A DNA stretch of 64,000 bases. It comes from Isoetes taiwanensis (Eukaryota; Streptophyta; Lycopodiopsida; Isoetales; Isoetaceae). A program made the position numbers and the translations under genes. Shown piece after piece: positions 1 to 11,272 of this stretch (the stretch's first letter is position 1; every line of letters begins with the position of its first letter). The stretch spans positions 24,175,159 to 24,239,158 of the forward strand of contig JAJEKV010000002.1 of NCBI GenBank assembly GCA_021234155.1. Reading direction: 5' to 3'. The notes under the pieces are model-generated. The model made no database searches. It saw only the letters and a program-made list of their open reading frames with translations, and was not told the origin of the DNA.

Positions 1-272
1 TTGGTAGCTGGCGCTGCGTTCAGTTACGTATTGCTGACATAAAGGAGGCGTACGGTGAAGCTTCACGCTTGATTGGGAATAGAATAGAATGGGAATAGAA
101 CGCCATTATTTGTGCCACAGGGCTGGACTTATATGGCTGAGGAAACTCCACGGCCAGATTGCTACTAGCACATCAGTAGTTTTCTTTAGTAGCCACCTAC
201 GAAGGTGACTTTTCTATTATCTGGAAGCACCACCTTTGGATCAAAGCTTCGGGAAGGCGACCAGTCGCGTCA
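1..272. other. Left flank of the LTR retrotransposon, no gene seen
   Basis: This flank contains a short GAATA-rich stretch (about 75-100) but no convincing reading frame. The five bases before the LTR (CGTCA) do not match those after the far LTR (CTTGG), so no target-site duplication is visible. Confidence 0.5.
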
Positions 273-847
273 TGTTAGTCCTGTGCCTCACGTGCGGACC
301 TATTCGCTCCTCGTATTGAACCGAGATCCAAGCTCAAGATCTCGATTCCAACCACGGGTAGAACAGCCAAGCCTCCCTGAAGACTAAGCGGCCGAGCCTG
401 CCGATCAAAGCCTTTAAAAGGCGTCCAGCAAGAAAACGCTCTGAGACAGGCGGCGGTCGTCGCGCGTCGGCGTCGGCGTAATTCTGAAGCGCTAAGAGAG
501 CACCGCCCAGCATTCTGCATCGGGCCTCTTCCGGGGTGACGCAGGAATCGATCAGGTATGCATGGGCCCAAGGCCATTGTACTATATATATAGTAGAGTT
601 AGCTCATAAGTTTTTAGATGAGTTTTGAGTCTTGTCTCCTTTCAGTTTTTCTCTCTGTGCGAGCTCATGTATTTTCATCATTGATATCAAAAGCTTATCA
701 TCTTTCTCTCATTTGTTCTGATTTCTCTTCTTTTCTTCTCTTCGGCAAAATCCGGCGTGACATAGTCCCCGGACTCTCTATTATTAGATCCGCGGGTCCT
801 CCACCGGAGGGGCTGTCTTCAGGAAGTTCGAACCCGGACCCCAAACT
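273..847 (+). repeat. 5' LTR
   Basis: It aligns along its length with 10695-11272. The best conserved part is 562-740 against 10990-11170, covering GGGCCCAAGGCCATTGTA, a TATA-like run and the TTTTTAGATGAGTTTTGAG block. It begins TG, while its end has decayed (CCAAACT here, CCAAACA in the other copy). The GC-rich first 280 bp are much more diverged than the AT-rich centre. Confidence 0.9.
582..592 (+). promoter_or_regulatory. TATA-like element in the LTR
   Basis: A CTATATATATAG run lies about 310 bp into the LTR and recurs at 11011-11020 in the 3' LTR. Its position fits the U3 promoter of an LTR element. Function is inferred from position and conservation only. Confidence 0.5.
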
Positions 848-983
848 GTAAGCGTGCTGCGAGATTGCGATTTTCTCCTACTTTTACGTCGCCGTAATGC
901 GTAAAGTAATTTCACGCCCGGAAGAACTCCTTTCTCGGCGGCATCTCGGTTTGGCCATCGTCGGAAGCTGTTCGCGACATGTA

Positions 984-2810
984 TGGATCTGCTTATGATG
1001 ACATATAGGGAGGCCATCTTCGGTCAAGGGCTCGATCAGCCACCCACCCTCGTGTCGAGTCTCGTCCAGTTCCCGCCCAAAGCGTGCAAACATTGCTCAA
1101 CCTCAGTCCCTCATCACTATCGGGGAGCCTTATCGGGCTCAACCTTCTCAACCGTGCTTTCACCTGAACATGCCTACATCCATCATTCTTGGGGCCATGC
1201 GCCTCTTCGCCCGCAACCATCATCTCCCGGGTGGGCCGCATTTATCCACATGTCTCGCTGCGCCTACCGGGAATATCCTTTCCCTCGTTTCCCCGCGGCT
1301 CTTCCTGTTTACAACCTTACGGATCTCAAAACCAATGCTCGGCTACTTCCCGGTTTCTCAATGGCGGAGTCACCCCTTCATCGAGGGGTCCGAGTCGGGG
1401 CACAATGCCACATCCACCTCAACCTCAATATCCTCACTATCTTTGTTCTGTCGGCATTGACACTTTCACATCTACCTTTCGGACTACGGCCCGACTTATC
1501 CCACCTTTGGCAACCACGAAGGCAAACCGTTAGACCAAAGTGCTCGGGGCCCACATGGAAGAATTTGAGGCTCTAGCTGTCCTAAATGGTCGCGGCGCAG
1601 CCTCAAGCTGAAATTCCACATCTTTTCCACCACCTTTGCGTGGCTCTCCTCATCAATGGCTCATGTCCAACAAAGCCATTGGAAACAAGGCTTGGTCGAA
1701 ATGTAGCTTTTTTCTCTCTCATTCTGGGACCGCGGATGATGATCAACTTCATCTCAAGCAACTCAATGAACTTCAACAAGAGCCCGCGAGATGCGGGATT
1801 TTCGCGGATCGACTTCACATTACGCTAAGTAAGCTCAAGGAGTACCCTACCGAGGCCGATTTTAGTGCGGTTTCTCCAAGGACTTCCTCACGCTATTCGA
1901 CTCATGGTGAATACTGCGTCCAAAAACTTTGGGCGGGGCTATCGATTCTGTCAATCACTCGTCAATGTTTCCTCGGCGTGGCTCTTCAAGAGCTCCCGTT
2001 CATTCCACCGTCATGGTTCCACAAGCGGTACATTCAGCCTCAACTGCGCTAATCCGCAGTAGCGGTCAAATCGGTGCCATATTTGCAAATATCAAGGCCA
2101 TTTGGCCAATGAGTGCAACTCCACCAATGGCCCGCCTCATTGCAGCGATGCAACATGTGCAATCATGCCGCGGAAGAGTGCACTTTTCGCACTCATCCCA
2201 CACCGTTCATAACAAAATGGTTTATCAAGTGCAAACCACACCTCGGCCACAATCGCTGCTATCGGTGACCACCTCTTGAGGGTGCAGCCCACGCAACTCT
2301 ATCGACAGCGGGACCAACCCGGGGATCAACCAGCGTCCTCCTTTTGATCCTTCTAAAGCTCGGTGTTATCTTTGTCAAGAATGGGGTCATACCACCGCGG
2401 CGTGTCCTCAACTTCCACAAGTTGGTCGGCTTCACGGCACAAATCGGACCACATCGGTCAGCCTCCCGCGGCTTACCAACTCGGCTTGCTAATGGCAAAC
2501 AAGGCCGTGACCGGTTCTTAAGAAGCCCCAAGCGCCTCGGCAATCGCGCTATCAACCAGCTCCGACAAATCAACCTCAATTTGGATCAACAAGCCCAAGA
2601 GGAAATTTTTGGGGCACTTAATCCTCGATACAGTAGTCAAATTGGGTTGGTCTAGTTTCGCGCCGGACCAAGGCATCCGTCCCTTGACTATTATTGGAAG
2701 GACCGCCAACTTGCCTTTGCGGTTGACACCATTCCTCATGAGGGCCGAAAAAAAGGTTCACTTTGCACGACTTGGAAAAGCTCATGCCAAATGTCATGCC
2801 CAAAGTTAAG
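984..2810 (+). pseudogene. gag: gag remnant with two CCHC zinc knuckles
   Basis: Gag supplies the capsid and RNA-binding functions of the element. Around 1740-1850 the translation contains a retrotransposon-gag-like stretch (LKQLNELQQEP, then FADRLHITLSKL). Downstream are two exact CX2CX4HX4C knuckles: CHICKYQGHLANEC at 2075-2116 and CYLCQEWGHTTAAC at 2364-2405. They lie in different frames, so at least one indel separates them. No single ORF covers the region, which is a frameshifted relic. Confidence 0.8.
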
Positions 2811-2949
2811 CCAAAGCATTTTGAATCTCATGCAAGGCTGCTGAAGGCGCACATTGGCAAATGTTCATGCCACCACTAGAGCTCAACAAAGACAAGATAC
2901 ACCTTCAACATCTCAACCTCCCGGCTCTCGGACATATCCCAATATTGCG

Positions 2950-3380
2950 GTAAGGGTTGACTTACTCAAAAAGTTCTTTGCTTCCACCCGCGCCTCCGCA
3001 CCCGGTGGAACCGGCGGATCCTTTTTCTCATGTACCTCTCGAACTCCAAGAGGAGCTTGCCAAGATCAAAATTCCTTTAAGCTTGGCAACCATTTTAAAA
3101 CTTCGTCTGCTCTCAAGGACCGGTTACCACTCCCAAGCTGTTTTAGTTGGGGCTGGCTACCTCTACACCCCGGTCCATGCAGCGGTGGGAAATCGACAAG
3201 TCAACCATGTTCAAATCGATGGAGGTAGTGCGGTCAATCTCATCGCGGATAAACTCGCCAAACAAATGGGCATCACACAACTCTTTCGTGCCCCATATGA
3301 CATCAAATTGGCTAATGGCCATATCACGAGACCTCAAAGGCGTCACACCTATTCTTCACATCAACATTGGTGATCTCGGC
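2950..3380 (+). pseudogene. Retroviral-type aspartic protease remnant
   Basis: A reading frame around 2957-3373 contains VQIDGGSAVNLIADKL, with the DGGSA(V)N active-site motif at 3218-3238. This variant of D-S/T-G is usual in plant Tat/Athila polyproteins. The domain lies between the gag knuckles and RT, as expected for a protease that cleaves Gag-Pol. The frame closes shortly after the domain and is continuous with neither gag nor RT, so the polyprotein is broken. Confidence 0.8.
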
Positions 3381-4189
3381 TTTCCCATGGAATTTGGAGT
3401 TTGGAAAGGTGGCGAAGATCGGTGACTATGAAATCTTTGGTGGGAAGACCTTTTCTCCGCCGGGCAAAGAGTATCCATTCTTGGGCCCGCGGACCCGGTT
3501 AGTCATCCGCGATGGTCATCTCAATGCCACCATGGACTTGCAAGCGAGGCGGGGATCATTTACGTTGACAATGCGGAACCCTCTCTCGGACGATTACGAA
3601 GAAGCTCGAATATTTATCAAGTTCGGGGCTCCCCTGCTGGCGTGCGCCTCTATCATCCTACCCGAATATCTTTGATCCTTGGGGAAATGACTCTTGATCC
3701 GGGACCGGTGTGGCTGCCTTGCTTGACCCCCTACGGCTCCTTGCAATCGAATCCAGCGTTGATCACACCGGATCTTGCGACACTCACGCAACTCTGTTGA
3801 TGTACCGCAGCCGTCATGAAGCAACCTTTGCTAGATGGCCGAGCAACCTCTCTTTTCACCGCAAAGTGCCGCGCATCGGTTATGCTCAACCTCCGCACAC
3901 ATTGTCGGGATCTTTGAAGTCATACCCCATATTCCGGACTCGAAGTCGAGATTGTGGATGTTGGCAACAATCAACTTTGTCGCATTCTTTGCAAACCGCC
4001 AGGCTCCTTATCATTAGCAGGGCCGTCCGCATTTGTTCAAAAATTCAAACACATTTTTCGCTGGGTTACAAAGATCTTGGGGAATCAACAAAAGCTTGGG
4101 GAACTCACCATTCCTACCAAATCGATGCCCGACCCGGTGTAGCAGCGGCGATCTGAGGCTCAACCCTAATTACGTGATGCGGCGTCAAA

Positions 4190-4665
4190 GGCGGAAATTG
4201 ACAAACTCCTTGCTGCGGGTTTGATCTATGAGGTCAAACATTACGAATGGGTGAGCCCTATCGTCATTGCCCTTAAGCACAATGGTAAGATCGGCGTGCG
4301 TGTAGACTATCGGAAACTCAATCGGGCCGCGGGCGTGATCATTTTCCACTTCCTTTCCCGGACCAAGTTACGGAAGAAGTGGTTTGGACATGAATGTACT
4401 CCTTTATGGATGGTTTTACGGCTACAATCGGATCTCCATCAAAGAATCGATCAACTCAAGACCACTTTCACCACCGGGTAATCACTTTTGCCTACAAGGT
4501 GGTTCCTTTTGGATTATCAACTCTCCTTCAACATTTCAGCGAATCATGCTCTCGGTTTTCATGATTTCATGAAGGAAAATCCCTTCTTGCAAATTTTTCA
4601 AGATGACTTCTCGCCTACGGTTCCATGGCTGACCATTTGGATAAATTGGAACTTCGTCTTCGAAA
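4190..4665 (+). pseudogene. Ty3/gypsy reverse transcriptase remnant
   Basis: The N-terminal fingers/palm block reads WVSPIVIALKHNGKIGVRVD followed by YRKLN (4221-4330), a close match to the conserved gypsy segment. A later frame gives FAYKVVPFGLSTLLQHFQR (about 4490-4545), and the YVDD box is degraded to FQDDF (about 4598-4612). Three frames are needed to read the domain. Catalytic activity is not credible. Confidence 0.85.
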
Positions 4666-4929
4666 TGTGATGAGTCAGGCATTAGTCTCAATCTGAGAAA
4701 TGCACCTTTTCGTCGCCGGTGTTACGTTAGGCCATGTTGTCGACAAAGCGGGAATCACCAGCGATCTGCCAAAATCGGTTATTTGTGCTCAAAGCTCAAG
4801 CACCGGCCAATATCAAAGAGACCGCGCTCTTTCACGGGAAAGGTCAATTATTACTCCACCTTCATACACGGACTGGCGACCATTGCAGATCCATTCATAA
4901 ACTCGCGGGTGTGAATCCACGGGCTTGGA

Positions 4930-5390
4930 ATTCCGGGTAATTTGCTTTCCAACGGTGAAGCTTTTTGCTTACTTCGGGCACCGGTTCTTGTTCCTCCTCA
5001 ATGGGACAAGCCCTTTCCGCGTTCATGTCGATGTCTCGGCGTTTGCTATTGGGCTGTTCTTTCTCAAGAATATGATCGCGCTGCGATAAACCAAATGCTT
5101 CGCCCGGTAGAAAACTCAATTCTGGCTGGCGCAACTATTACGCCCCGGGCGTGAAGCTTTGGGTCTCATTTTACGTGTCCAGCGCTTCCGTCATTACCTT
5201 TTGGGCAGTCAAATCAAGTTCTTTGTGGACCACCAAGCACTTCTCTATTTGATCAACAAATCCGCCCACGGGCGCATTGCTTTCGTTGGGTCCTTCTTCT
5301 CAAATTTGCTCCTTTTGAAATCGTTCATAAGGGCGGGCAAATCTCATGTTGTTCGGATTATCTTTCCGCATCCACCGCGATGATGATCAT
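4930..5390 (+). pseudogene. RNase H domain remnant of the retrotransposon
   Basis: The frame 5159-5383 contains FRHYLLGSQIKFFVDHQALL, then YLINK and a GRIA block. These are hallmark motifs of the Ty3/gypsy RNase H that removes the RNA template strand. Upstream, about 4990-5150, the expected acidic start and GREAL segment are visible in shifted frames. It lies between RT and integrase, in the correct order. Confidence 0.85.
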
Positions 5391-5639
5391 AGCGAGGGGT
5401 CTCGGGCGCCTTCCACGATGCTCAACTCTTTTTTAGTCGCGGCAACACCACATTGGTTTCATGATTTTCCGGTACCTCCTCACGGGTGCTCTTCCACGAG
5501 GAAGATGAGGCGGCTCTCTCACATATGGCGACAATCCGTCGCCATCAATTTCTCAGAGAGGTTCGTGACTACACCATGGTTGCGGACATCTCTACAAAAG
5601 GGTAAGGACACCATCCTTATTTTGTGTTCTACCTCATGA

Positions 5640-6775
5640 AGTTCGGACATTGTTAGAAGCTCATCAGGGGGCTCGGTGGTGGTCATTTTCATGGTGACAC
5701 CGCGGACGCATAAAATCCTTCTTCGCCGGGTATTATTGGCCCGCGCTCTTTAAAGATGCTCGCATGCGCCCGCCGCGTGTGGCGGCTTGCGGTGGTGGGG
5801 CCCCGACCCGTGGCGGCTCTTCCCTTGGCCAGCGGCGGTTGCCGCACTTCCCCGCCGACCAAATGGGGGAATGGACTTTGTGGGACCTATAGATCCTCTG
5901 CGCGGCACTTTTCGTGCCGATACATTCTGGTTCTCAGCGACTTCGCCACCAAATGGGCGGAAGCTTGTGCACTTCCGGACAACAGCTTGCTGCAAGCCGC
6001 GGCTCGAGTCCTCTATCAACAAATCATCCGCGATTCGGCGCTTACGGGCTGGTCGGTGGCCGTGGTGTTCATTTCATCAATCATACTATCAAAAGCTGGC
6101 GGATTATCTCTTGATACATCATCACAAGAGCACACCTTACTATCCTCAAGGCAATGGGTTGGCGAAAGCACCAACAAAACTCGGTCACCATTCTCAAGAA
6201 AATTTGTGGCGCTTCCCATACGGATTGGCGGACAAAACTTCCCTCTTGTTCTTTGGGCCTACAATACTTGTTTCAAGATTGCTCACGGGTCACCTCCTTT
6301 TAAATTGGTTTATGGTGGGAAGCTCTCATGCCCTTTGAATACATCCTTCCAACACTCCGGTTTTCAAGCAGCTCTTGCTCATAATCCACCGGTTGCTCTC
6401 AAAAAAGCGGGTCTATCAATTAGAAACGGTTGGATGAACCGAAGGGATGCTTATATTAGGTGTTCTTCATGGACAACAGTTGCAAAAATCTTTACATGAC
6501 AAGCGTTTGAAGACAAAACATTCAAACAAGGAGATTTGGTTCTTCTTTATGATTCAGGTACAAAAAATTTTCGGGGTGTAAACTCAAGTTTTCGTTGGCT
6601 TGGCCCTTATCAAATTGTTCAAGTGGTTAGACCAAGTGTTTTTCCAACTAGCTGAATTAGATGGCACTCCATTACCTACATTAGTTAATGGTTTTCGTCT
6701 CAAAGCATTTCATCACCTGAAAGTGAACATCCCAACCGAGAGGCAGTTCAAGAATCAAACACCGCGAGAAAGTGA
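5640..6775 (+). pseudogene. Integrase remnant with HHCC, DDE core and GPY-like tail
   Basis: An H2C2-like region is visible about 5650-5800 (GGHFHGDT, then a decayed YYWPALFKDA block). The core follows, with MDFVGPIDP (about 5870) and HHHKSTPYYPQGNGLAKA (about 6118-6170), the standard H-S-P-Y-P-Q-x-N-G motif of plant gypsy integrases. The C-terminal module (RWLGPYQIVQV, then FQLAELDGTPLPTLVNGF) spans about 6590-6720. No chromodomain is seen. Several frameshifts inactivate it. Confidence 0.88.
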
Positions 6776-6899
6776 CTAGAAAGGCGGTAGATTATATTAT
6801 AGTGGAGATTTTTTTTTTTACAAAATGTGAGGCTGACCCGGCTATTTCGCTATGGGCGCGCCCTATATACAAAAGCGGGCTCGAGCCCTATCTACTAAG

Positions 6900-7567
6900 T
6901 CCTAAGAGGAAAAACCCTCTACTCCGGGTTCGGGAGGAGAGGTGATCGGGAGGAGATGGTAGAGGTTACGCTCCGGATCAGAAGGTGCGAGAACCACCTC
7001 CATCATCCGTTGGTCTTGGTCGGGATGTTCAGCCATCGGCGGCACCCGGCCGTCCATGCGAATACCCGCGGTTGTGGCGCGCCGAAGATCGAACAATTCA
7101 TCTTACAAGTGATCCACTCGGCGGTTAGTGGGCATGGTGCAATCTTCGTTCAAGCCGTGACTGACCATCTTGGCGCCATCCGGATGCCTTCGTTTCTCTC
7201 GGTTCGTCTTATATAGCCAGGCGAGGAACTCCTTGTCGGCGTGGACCAATCACACAAATGTCGCCAGCGTGTTTTGCAATGCAAAGTTTGTTTCTAAAAT
7301 GAGAATCTGTTCTCCGCGCATATCTAGCCATGGTACCTTGACACATTCCTTTTAATGATATCCCACCGAGTTGCCGACATTGAATGCCATTCCTTCTTTC
7401 CCGCCCGTCGAACATTAATGGATGTCCTTTGCCATCTGTCACATCGATCTTTCTTTCCGCGTCTCATCCTCACCGTTCATTGCTTCTCCCTTTCGTTTTT
7501 TGGGGACTTAGCCAAATTTTTGCCTCTCAATCCCCTTCTTAGCATCTTTTGATTTTGGCATCATCAG
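6900..7567 (-). pseudogene. Antisense accessory reading frame inside the retrotransposon
   Basis: On the minus strand one frame runs from an ATG at about 7563 (MPKSKDAKKGIERQKF) to a stop near 6900, about 220 codons, interrupted by six stops but apparently no indel. The C-terminal 64 codons (6902-7096) are open and include DLRRATTAGIRMDGRVPP. Each stop is a single transition from CAA or TGG, as expected if an originally open frame decayed by cytosine deamination in methylated DNA. Some Tat-lineage elements, such as Grande of maize, carry antisense ORFs at this place. The protein family is not recognised. Confidence 0.4.
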
Positions 7568-7689
7568 CGGTTCCGTTTCGAACTCTTCATACCTCTTAGC
7601 CTCCGGTTATTAAGCCCTAAAACAAACCTTTTCGTTCCTCTGCGCCTTCATCCTCCGTGCTTTCGACTTTTCGTCTTCCGCCTTTGGCA

Positions 7690-8480
7690 TCTCTCCGTTC
7701 ACGCAAATCATTCCCATGGCTGCCCCAAGATTTTCTACACTTCAAACTCTGCTCCCAAGGATCCGGCCCTTTTTGCATCGTATCCTTCTTGGCCCACTTT
7801 CCGTGAAGCCCTTGTTGTGATAAATAAAAGTCGGCTGAGCGACACCAGCTTCACGAATTCTCTCAAATGGAACCCGGCTCCAAATCACCCGATTCGCGGC
7901 CGGTTCATCGCCAATATTGTTAACGACCCGCAAAGGTTACACCCGCGTGGTCGATGGCACCACTATTTCATTGACTCAACACTTGATTTTGAGGGTATTT
8001 CATATTCCCTTGCACCTCCTTGTGTATCATGGTGCGCTATCGGGATATTGATGTCCGCGAGTTTGGTGCACAGCTTATCATGCCAATGTCCATCGTCGAC
8101 CAATATCGACAAGCCTCCATGAGACCTTTGTTAAATTTACGTGGCGAAAATTCCTTGGGTATTCTATCAAGAACACCCATATCAATAAGCCTTTCTATAA
8201 CCTGGTCCTTGCTACACACTCCAAACACCACATAGATTGGCCCCAAATGATGTTCTATCGTCTTCTCCAAGAAATGGACCGCCGAGGGGTACCACTTCCA
8301 TTTCGAAGTTTACGTGGGAGGGCACTTTCAAGCCCTCATCCGTCATTACTTCCCTCCCACACCACCAAATTCTCATAATTCCACTCAAAGCTCCCTTCCA
8401 ATCAATCACCAAGTTGGCACATCCAGCCCATCTTCCCTGGTCATGACCACGGTCCACACTCATGTCCTTGTCTCTTCCTC
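7690..8480 (+). pseudogene. Accessory sense coding region of the retrotransposon, part 1
   Basis: Overlapping plus-strand frames give protein-like segments: VINKSRLSDTSFTNSLKW (about 7815-7870), MVRYRDIDVREFGAQLIMPM (8029-8090) and DWPQMMFYRLLQEMDRRGVP (about 8237-8295). The pattern resembles ORFs that follow or precede pol in Athila/Tat elements and are labelled putative plant transposon protein. I could not place it in a family with certainty. Frame changes show that it is decayed. Confidence 0.45.
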
Positions 8481-9226
8481 CGCTACACCATCCACTTCAC
8501 ACCATTTTTCCCAAACCTCCCAAACCGGGCAGCAGCCGGTTCCACCACCACAACACCCTCGTCGGTTGTTGTATCGATTATCGGCCGAGGATGCTCAAAG
8601 GCTGCTGCTCTTAAGTTCTAAAGAATCCCAAAGGCGGCTCTTATGGCGGGGTTCAACGGGCTTTTCGAGGCCTCGATGCGGTACACCAAGACCTTCAAGG
8701 CTGCAAGCTGCCCAAGTTGCAACTTTGGAGGCCAAACTTCAAGACAAGCATGAAGCTCTCTTACGGGCTCATGCGGATCTCAAAAAGTACACAAGCTCAA
8801 GTCAGCCAACTTCGCGGAATCGGCGGGGCTCGGCTCGGTCGAGAAATTCAGACTCTATTGGAGCACAACAAGTCCAAAGCCGCTCTCCACAGTACCAAGG
8901 GCCGAAGATATTGCTAAACTCAATGCCTTGTACTTTCGGGCGTGTGAAAATTTCAGCACTCAAGTTCAAAATCTTTTCGGCCCGGGGCGGCTCAAATTAA
9001 GCCTCCTTGTGACTCGGCTTTCTACGGACCTCTCGGCTCACCTCTCTTCAAGATCGGCTTACGAGGGTGCGAAGCGAGAAAATATTAGATGCCCGAGGAG
9101 ATTGCCGTGCTTCGTCTCAATACAGGAAATCTTCCTCGGGTCAATCCTTCTCGAGAAGCGGGTCCGTGACCAATCCACGCTGCTACTCGAAAAGGACAAT
9201 CCGGATCCGGTGATCTCGAACAACAG
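8481..9226 (+). pseudogene. Accessory region part 2: Pro/Ser-rich then coiled coil
   Basis: The open frame 8314-9000 passes from a Ser/Thr/Pro-rich stretch into an Arg-rich segment, then a heptad-like helix (ATLEAKLQDKHEALLRAHAD, about 8715-8780) that predicts a short coiled coil. Coiled-coil accessory proteins are known for some plant LTR elements. No catalytic motif is seen. It probably belonged to the same ORF as the flanking accessory pieces. Confidence 0.4.
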
Positions 9227-9628
9227 TTGCAGCAAGCTATTCAGTCTGCTGATGAGGCTCAAGCCAAACTTGACGCCCAGACTTCAATTCTTCACAGAAT
9301 GCCAGTGGACTTCCCAGCTCCCTCCTGCTATCATGATTATGTGGTTGCTCGACGCCACCTCTTCCTTTCAAAGTGGCACGCGGCCGATGGCCCTGTGGAT
9401 ATCCCACTGAGCAGTGCTGATTTTTCTCGGATTTGGCCAGAACTCTCCATTGAAGACAAAGGGTTGTGCTGTGCCCTTGTTGTCTTTGATCTCATACACT
9501 GTGCCGATCCAGACTTTCTCACTTTCCGCGTGGTTCAGCCCATGGCTTATATCTTTCATGATTTCTATACGGGTGATACCGCGGGGAAAACTTTGGCAAT
9601 GGGCCGCGCCCGACTTTTCGAGGGGTGA
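9227..9628 (+). pseudogene. Accessory region part 3, 133-codon open frame
   Basis: This open frame continues the helical region (AIQSADEAQAKLDAQTSILH) and then becomes hydrophobic and aromatic (WPELSIEDKGLCCALVVFDL; FLTFRVVQPMAYIFHDFYTG). It ends just after a Gly-rich segment. No family recognised. Position and base composition tie it to the retrotransposon. Confidence 0.4.
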
Positions 9629-9933
9629 CCCAACTGCGCAATGGGTGCTTCGGGATAACAATCCATATCTTGCGGATCTGCTTTCGGACCAAAACTTTTC
9701 ATCGGGAGTACATGCGAGCTTGCCAATCATTTATCTCTCGGCAAGCGGCGGCTACAACAAATTAGGAAGTATCTAGGACATCGAAGATCTTCCCTATGCA
9801 CAAGTCTATATACGCAGCACCTCATTTGATTTACAATCGATTTACGAGCTCTTTTGGATAGCAAGGCGGTCCCCCACGGGATGGGATAGCCCTCCTGTCA
9901 ACTCTCGGCTCTCTGCTTCTCTTTGGGATCATT

Positions 9934-10634
9934 TTGGTGTGGGGGCACTTGATCCGGATCTTGTCGATCAATGGGGGGAGGCTTTCGGCAACCCGCCCGC
10001 GGGCATGGTTCCTTCTCCCTATGCTTCCGGGCGTACCTCCGCCCCGGGTTCTGACTTCGATTGGCCTTCCTTTTTGGACCAAGGTCATGGATGGTCATGC
10101 GGGCTGGACACCACCTCGGATCTCGGCCGGATCTCCGGTGGGATCCGCGTTTTGTTCGCCGATCACATTGGGAAGAAGGTGCTACTCACGGACAACACCA
10201 CCAATTGGATCTACATTGCTAATGGCGTGGTTGGCAGCCTTGGCCGGATCGCGCTTCATGGTCTCAACACCTTCTTGCGAGCGCCTCCACCTCACGATCC
10301 TTACGTCCCATCTTCAAGCGGGGATTTTCTTATTTGCCCTCAAATGCATTTTGCTAAGCTCCTTAAATCGGTGGCGTCCCATTTTTCAACTTGCAATCCA
10401 AATGCCGGCGTCGATTGCCTTTGGCCTTCGGACCTGTCTCCTCATGGAGTGTCGGTACATTTCTTGAGGGCCCGCGGCGCGCGAAGACATGAATGTGCGG
10501 CTCGTTTTCTTATTGATGCTGATCACGCCCTTGGCCAAAACACACCTCAAGCTCTTCAATCACGCCAAGATCTCATCAGCCGGAATTACCATAATGGTGC
10601 CCGTCCTCACTCCCGTGAGGATCATTTTCGGTGA
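9934..10634 (+). pseudogene. Accessory region part 4, 231-codon open frame before the 3' LTR
   Basis: The frame 9939-10634 is the longest open frame in the element (231 codons) and ends 60 bp before the 3' LTR. It contains ALDPDLVDQWGEAFG, a Gly/Asp-rich middle and a C-terminal His/Arg-rich part. Because the rest of the element is riddled with stops, survival of this frame is notable but may be chance in GC-rich DNA. An overlapping 177-codon frame is also open. Function unknown. Confidence 0.4.
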
Positions 10635-10685
10635 TGGCTTCAGCCCTCCGGCGCTTCCTCCTTTTCTTCACTCGAGTGTCGTTTG

Positions 10686-10694
10686 GTAGGGGAG
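10686..10694 (+). other. Polypurine tract
   Basis: GGTAGGGGAG directly abuts the TGTTAG start of the 3' LTR, the standard place for the primer of plus-strand DNA synthesis. Confidence 0.65.
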
Positions 10695-11272
10695 TGTTAG
10701 TCTGTGCCTCCTGGTGCAGGACTATTCATGCATCGTCGAGACCAGGTCAAGCTCAAAGATCCTCGATCAACCACGGGTCGGACATCCAAGCCTCCAGAAG
10801 ACTAAGCGGCGAGCCACTTGTGATCAAAGCCTTTGGCTGTCAACAAGAGCGCCCGCTTCGGACAAATGACCCATCACCGCCAGCGTCAGCGTCCAGCGTG
10901 ATTCTAGGCACTTCAAGAGGCACCGCCAACATTCCGCAGAATCGAGGCCTCCTTCCGTGAGACGCGACGAGATCGGTCAGAGTGTCTATATTGGGCCCAA
11001 GGCCATTGTACTATATATATGAGTAGAGTTAGCTCATAAGTTTTTAGATGAGTTTTGAGTCTTGTCTCCTTTGGTTTTTCTCTCTATTAAGTAGAGCTCA
11101 TGTATTTTCATCATTGATATCAAGGAAGCTTATCATCTTTTCTCTCATTTGTTCTGTTCTCTTCTTTTTCTTCTCTTTCGGCCAAATCCCGTGACATAGT
11201 CCCCGGACTCTGTTAGATCCGGGTCCTCACGGGGGCTGTCTTCCGGGAGTTCCCGAACCCGGACCCCAAACA
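10695..11272 (+). repeat. 3' LTR
   Basis: A 578-bp copy of the 5' LTR with intact TG...CA ends (TGTTAG...CCCCAAACA). Divergence from the 5' LTR, with several indels, indicates an old insertion. Confidence 0.9.

Larger units (their letters stand above)
273..11272 (+). mobile_element. Degenerate Ty3/gypsy LTR retrotransposon, Tat/Athila-like, 11.0 kb
   Basis: Two related LTRs (273-847 and 10695-11272, both starting TGTTAG) bracket a plus-strand order gag, protease, RT, RNase H, integrase. Integrase after RNase H defines Ty3/gypsy. The protease motif DGGSAVN, a GPY-like integrase C-terminus without a chromodomain, and about 3.8 kb of extra DNA between integrase and the 3' LTR suggest the non-chromoviral Tat/Athila group; this is inference. 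Every domain can be read, but only by switching frames and crossing stops, and the LTRs differ by many substitutions and indels. This is an old, immobile copy. A polypurine tract (GGTAGGGGAG) sits just before the 3' LTR. No standard tRNA-Met primer-binding site is recognisable after the 5' LTR. Confidence 0.92.

Noticed and set aside
275-577. 100-codon minus-strand ORF in the 5' LTR
   Set aside because: It lies wholly in the GC-rich part of an LTR and is not preserved in the other LTR, so it is a compositional artefact.
273-847. tRNA-Met primer-binding site after the 5' LTR
   Set aside because: The bases after 847 (GTAAGCGTGCTGCGAG) do not match TGGTATCAGAGC or another primer tail that I recognise.
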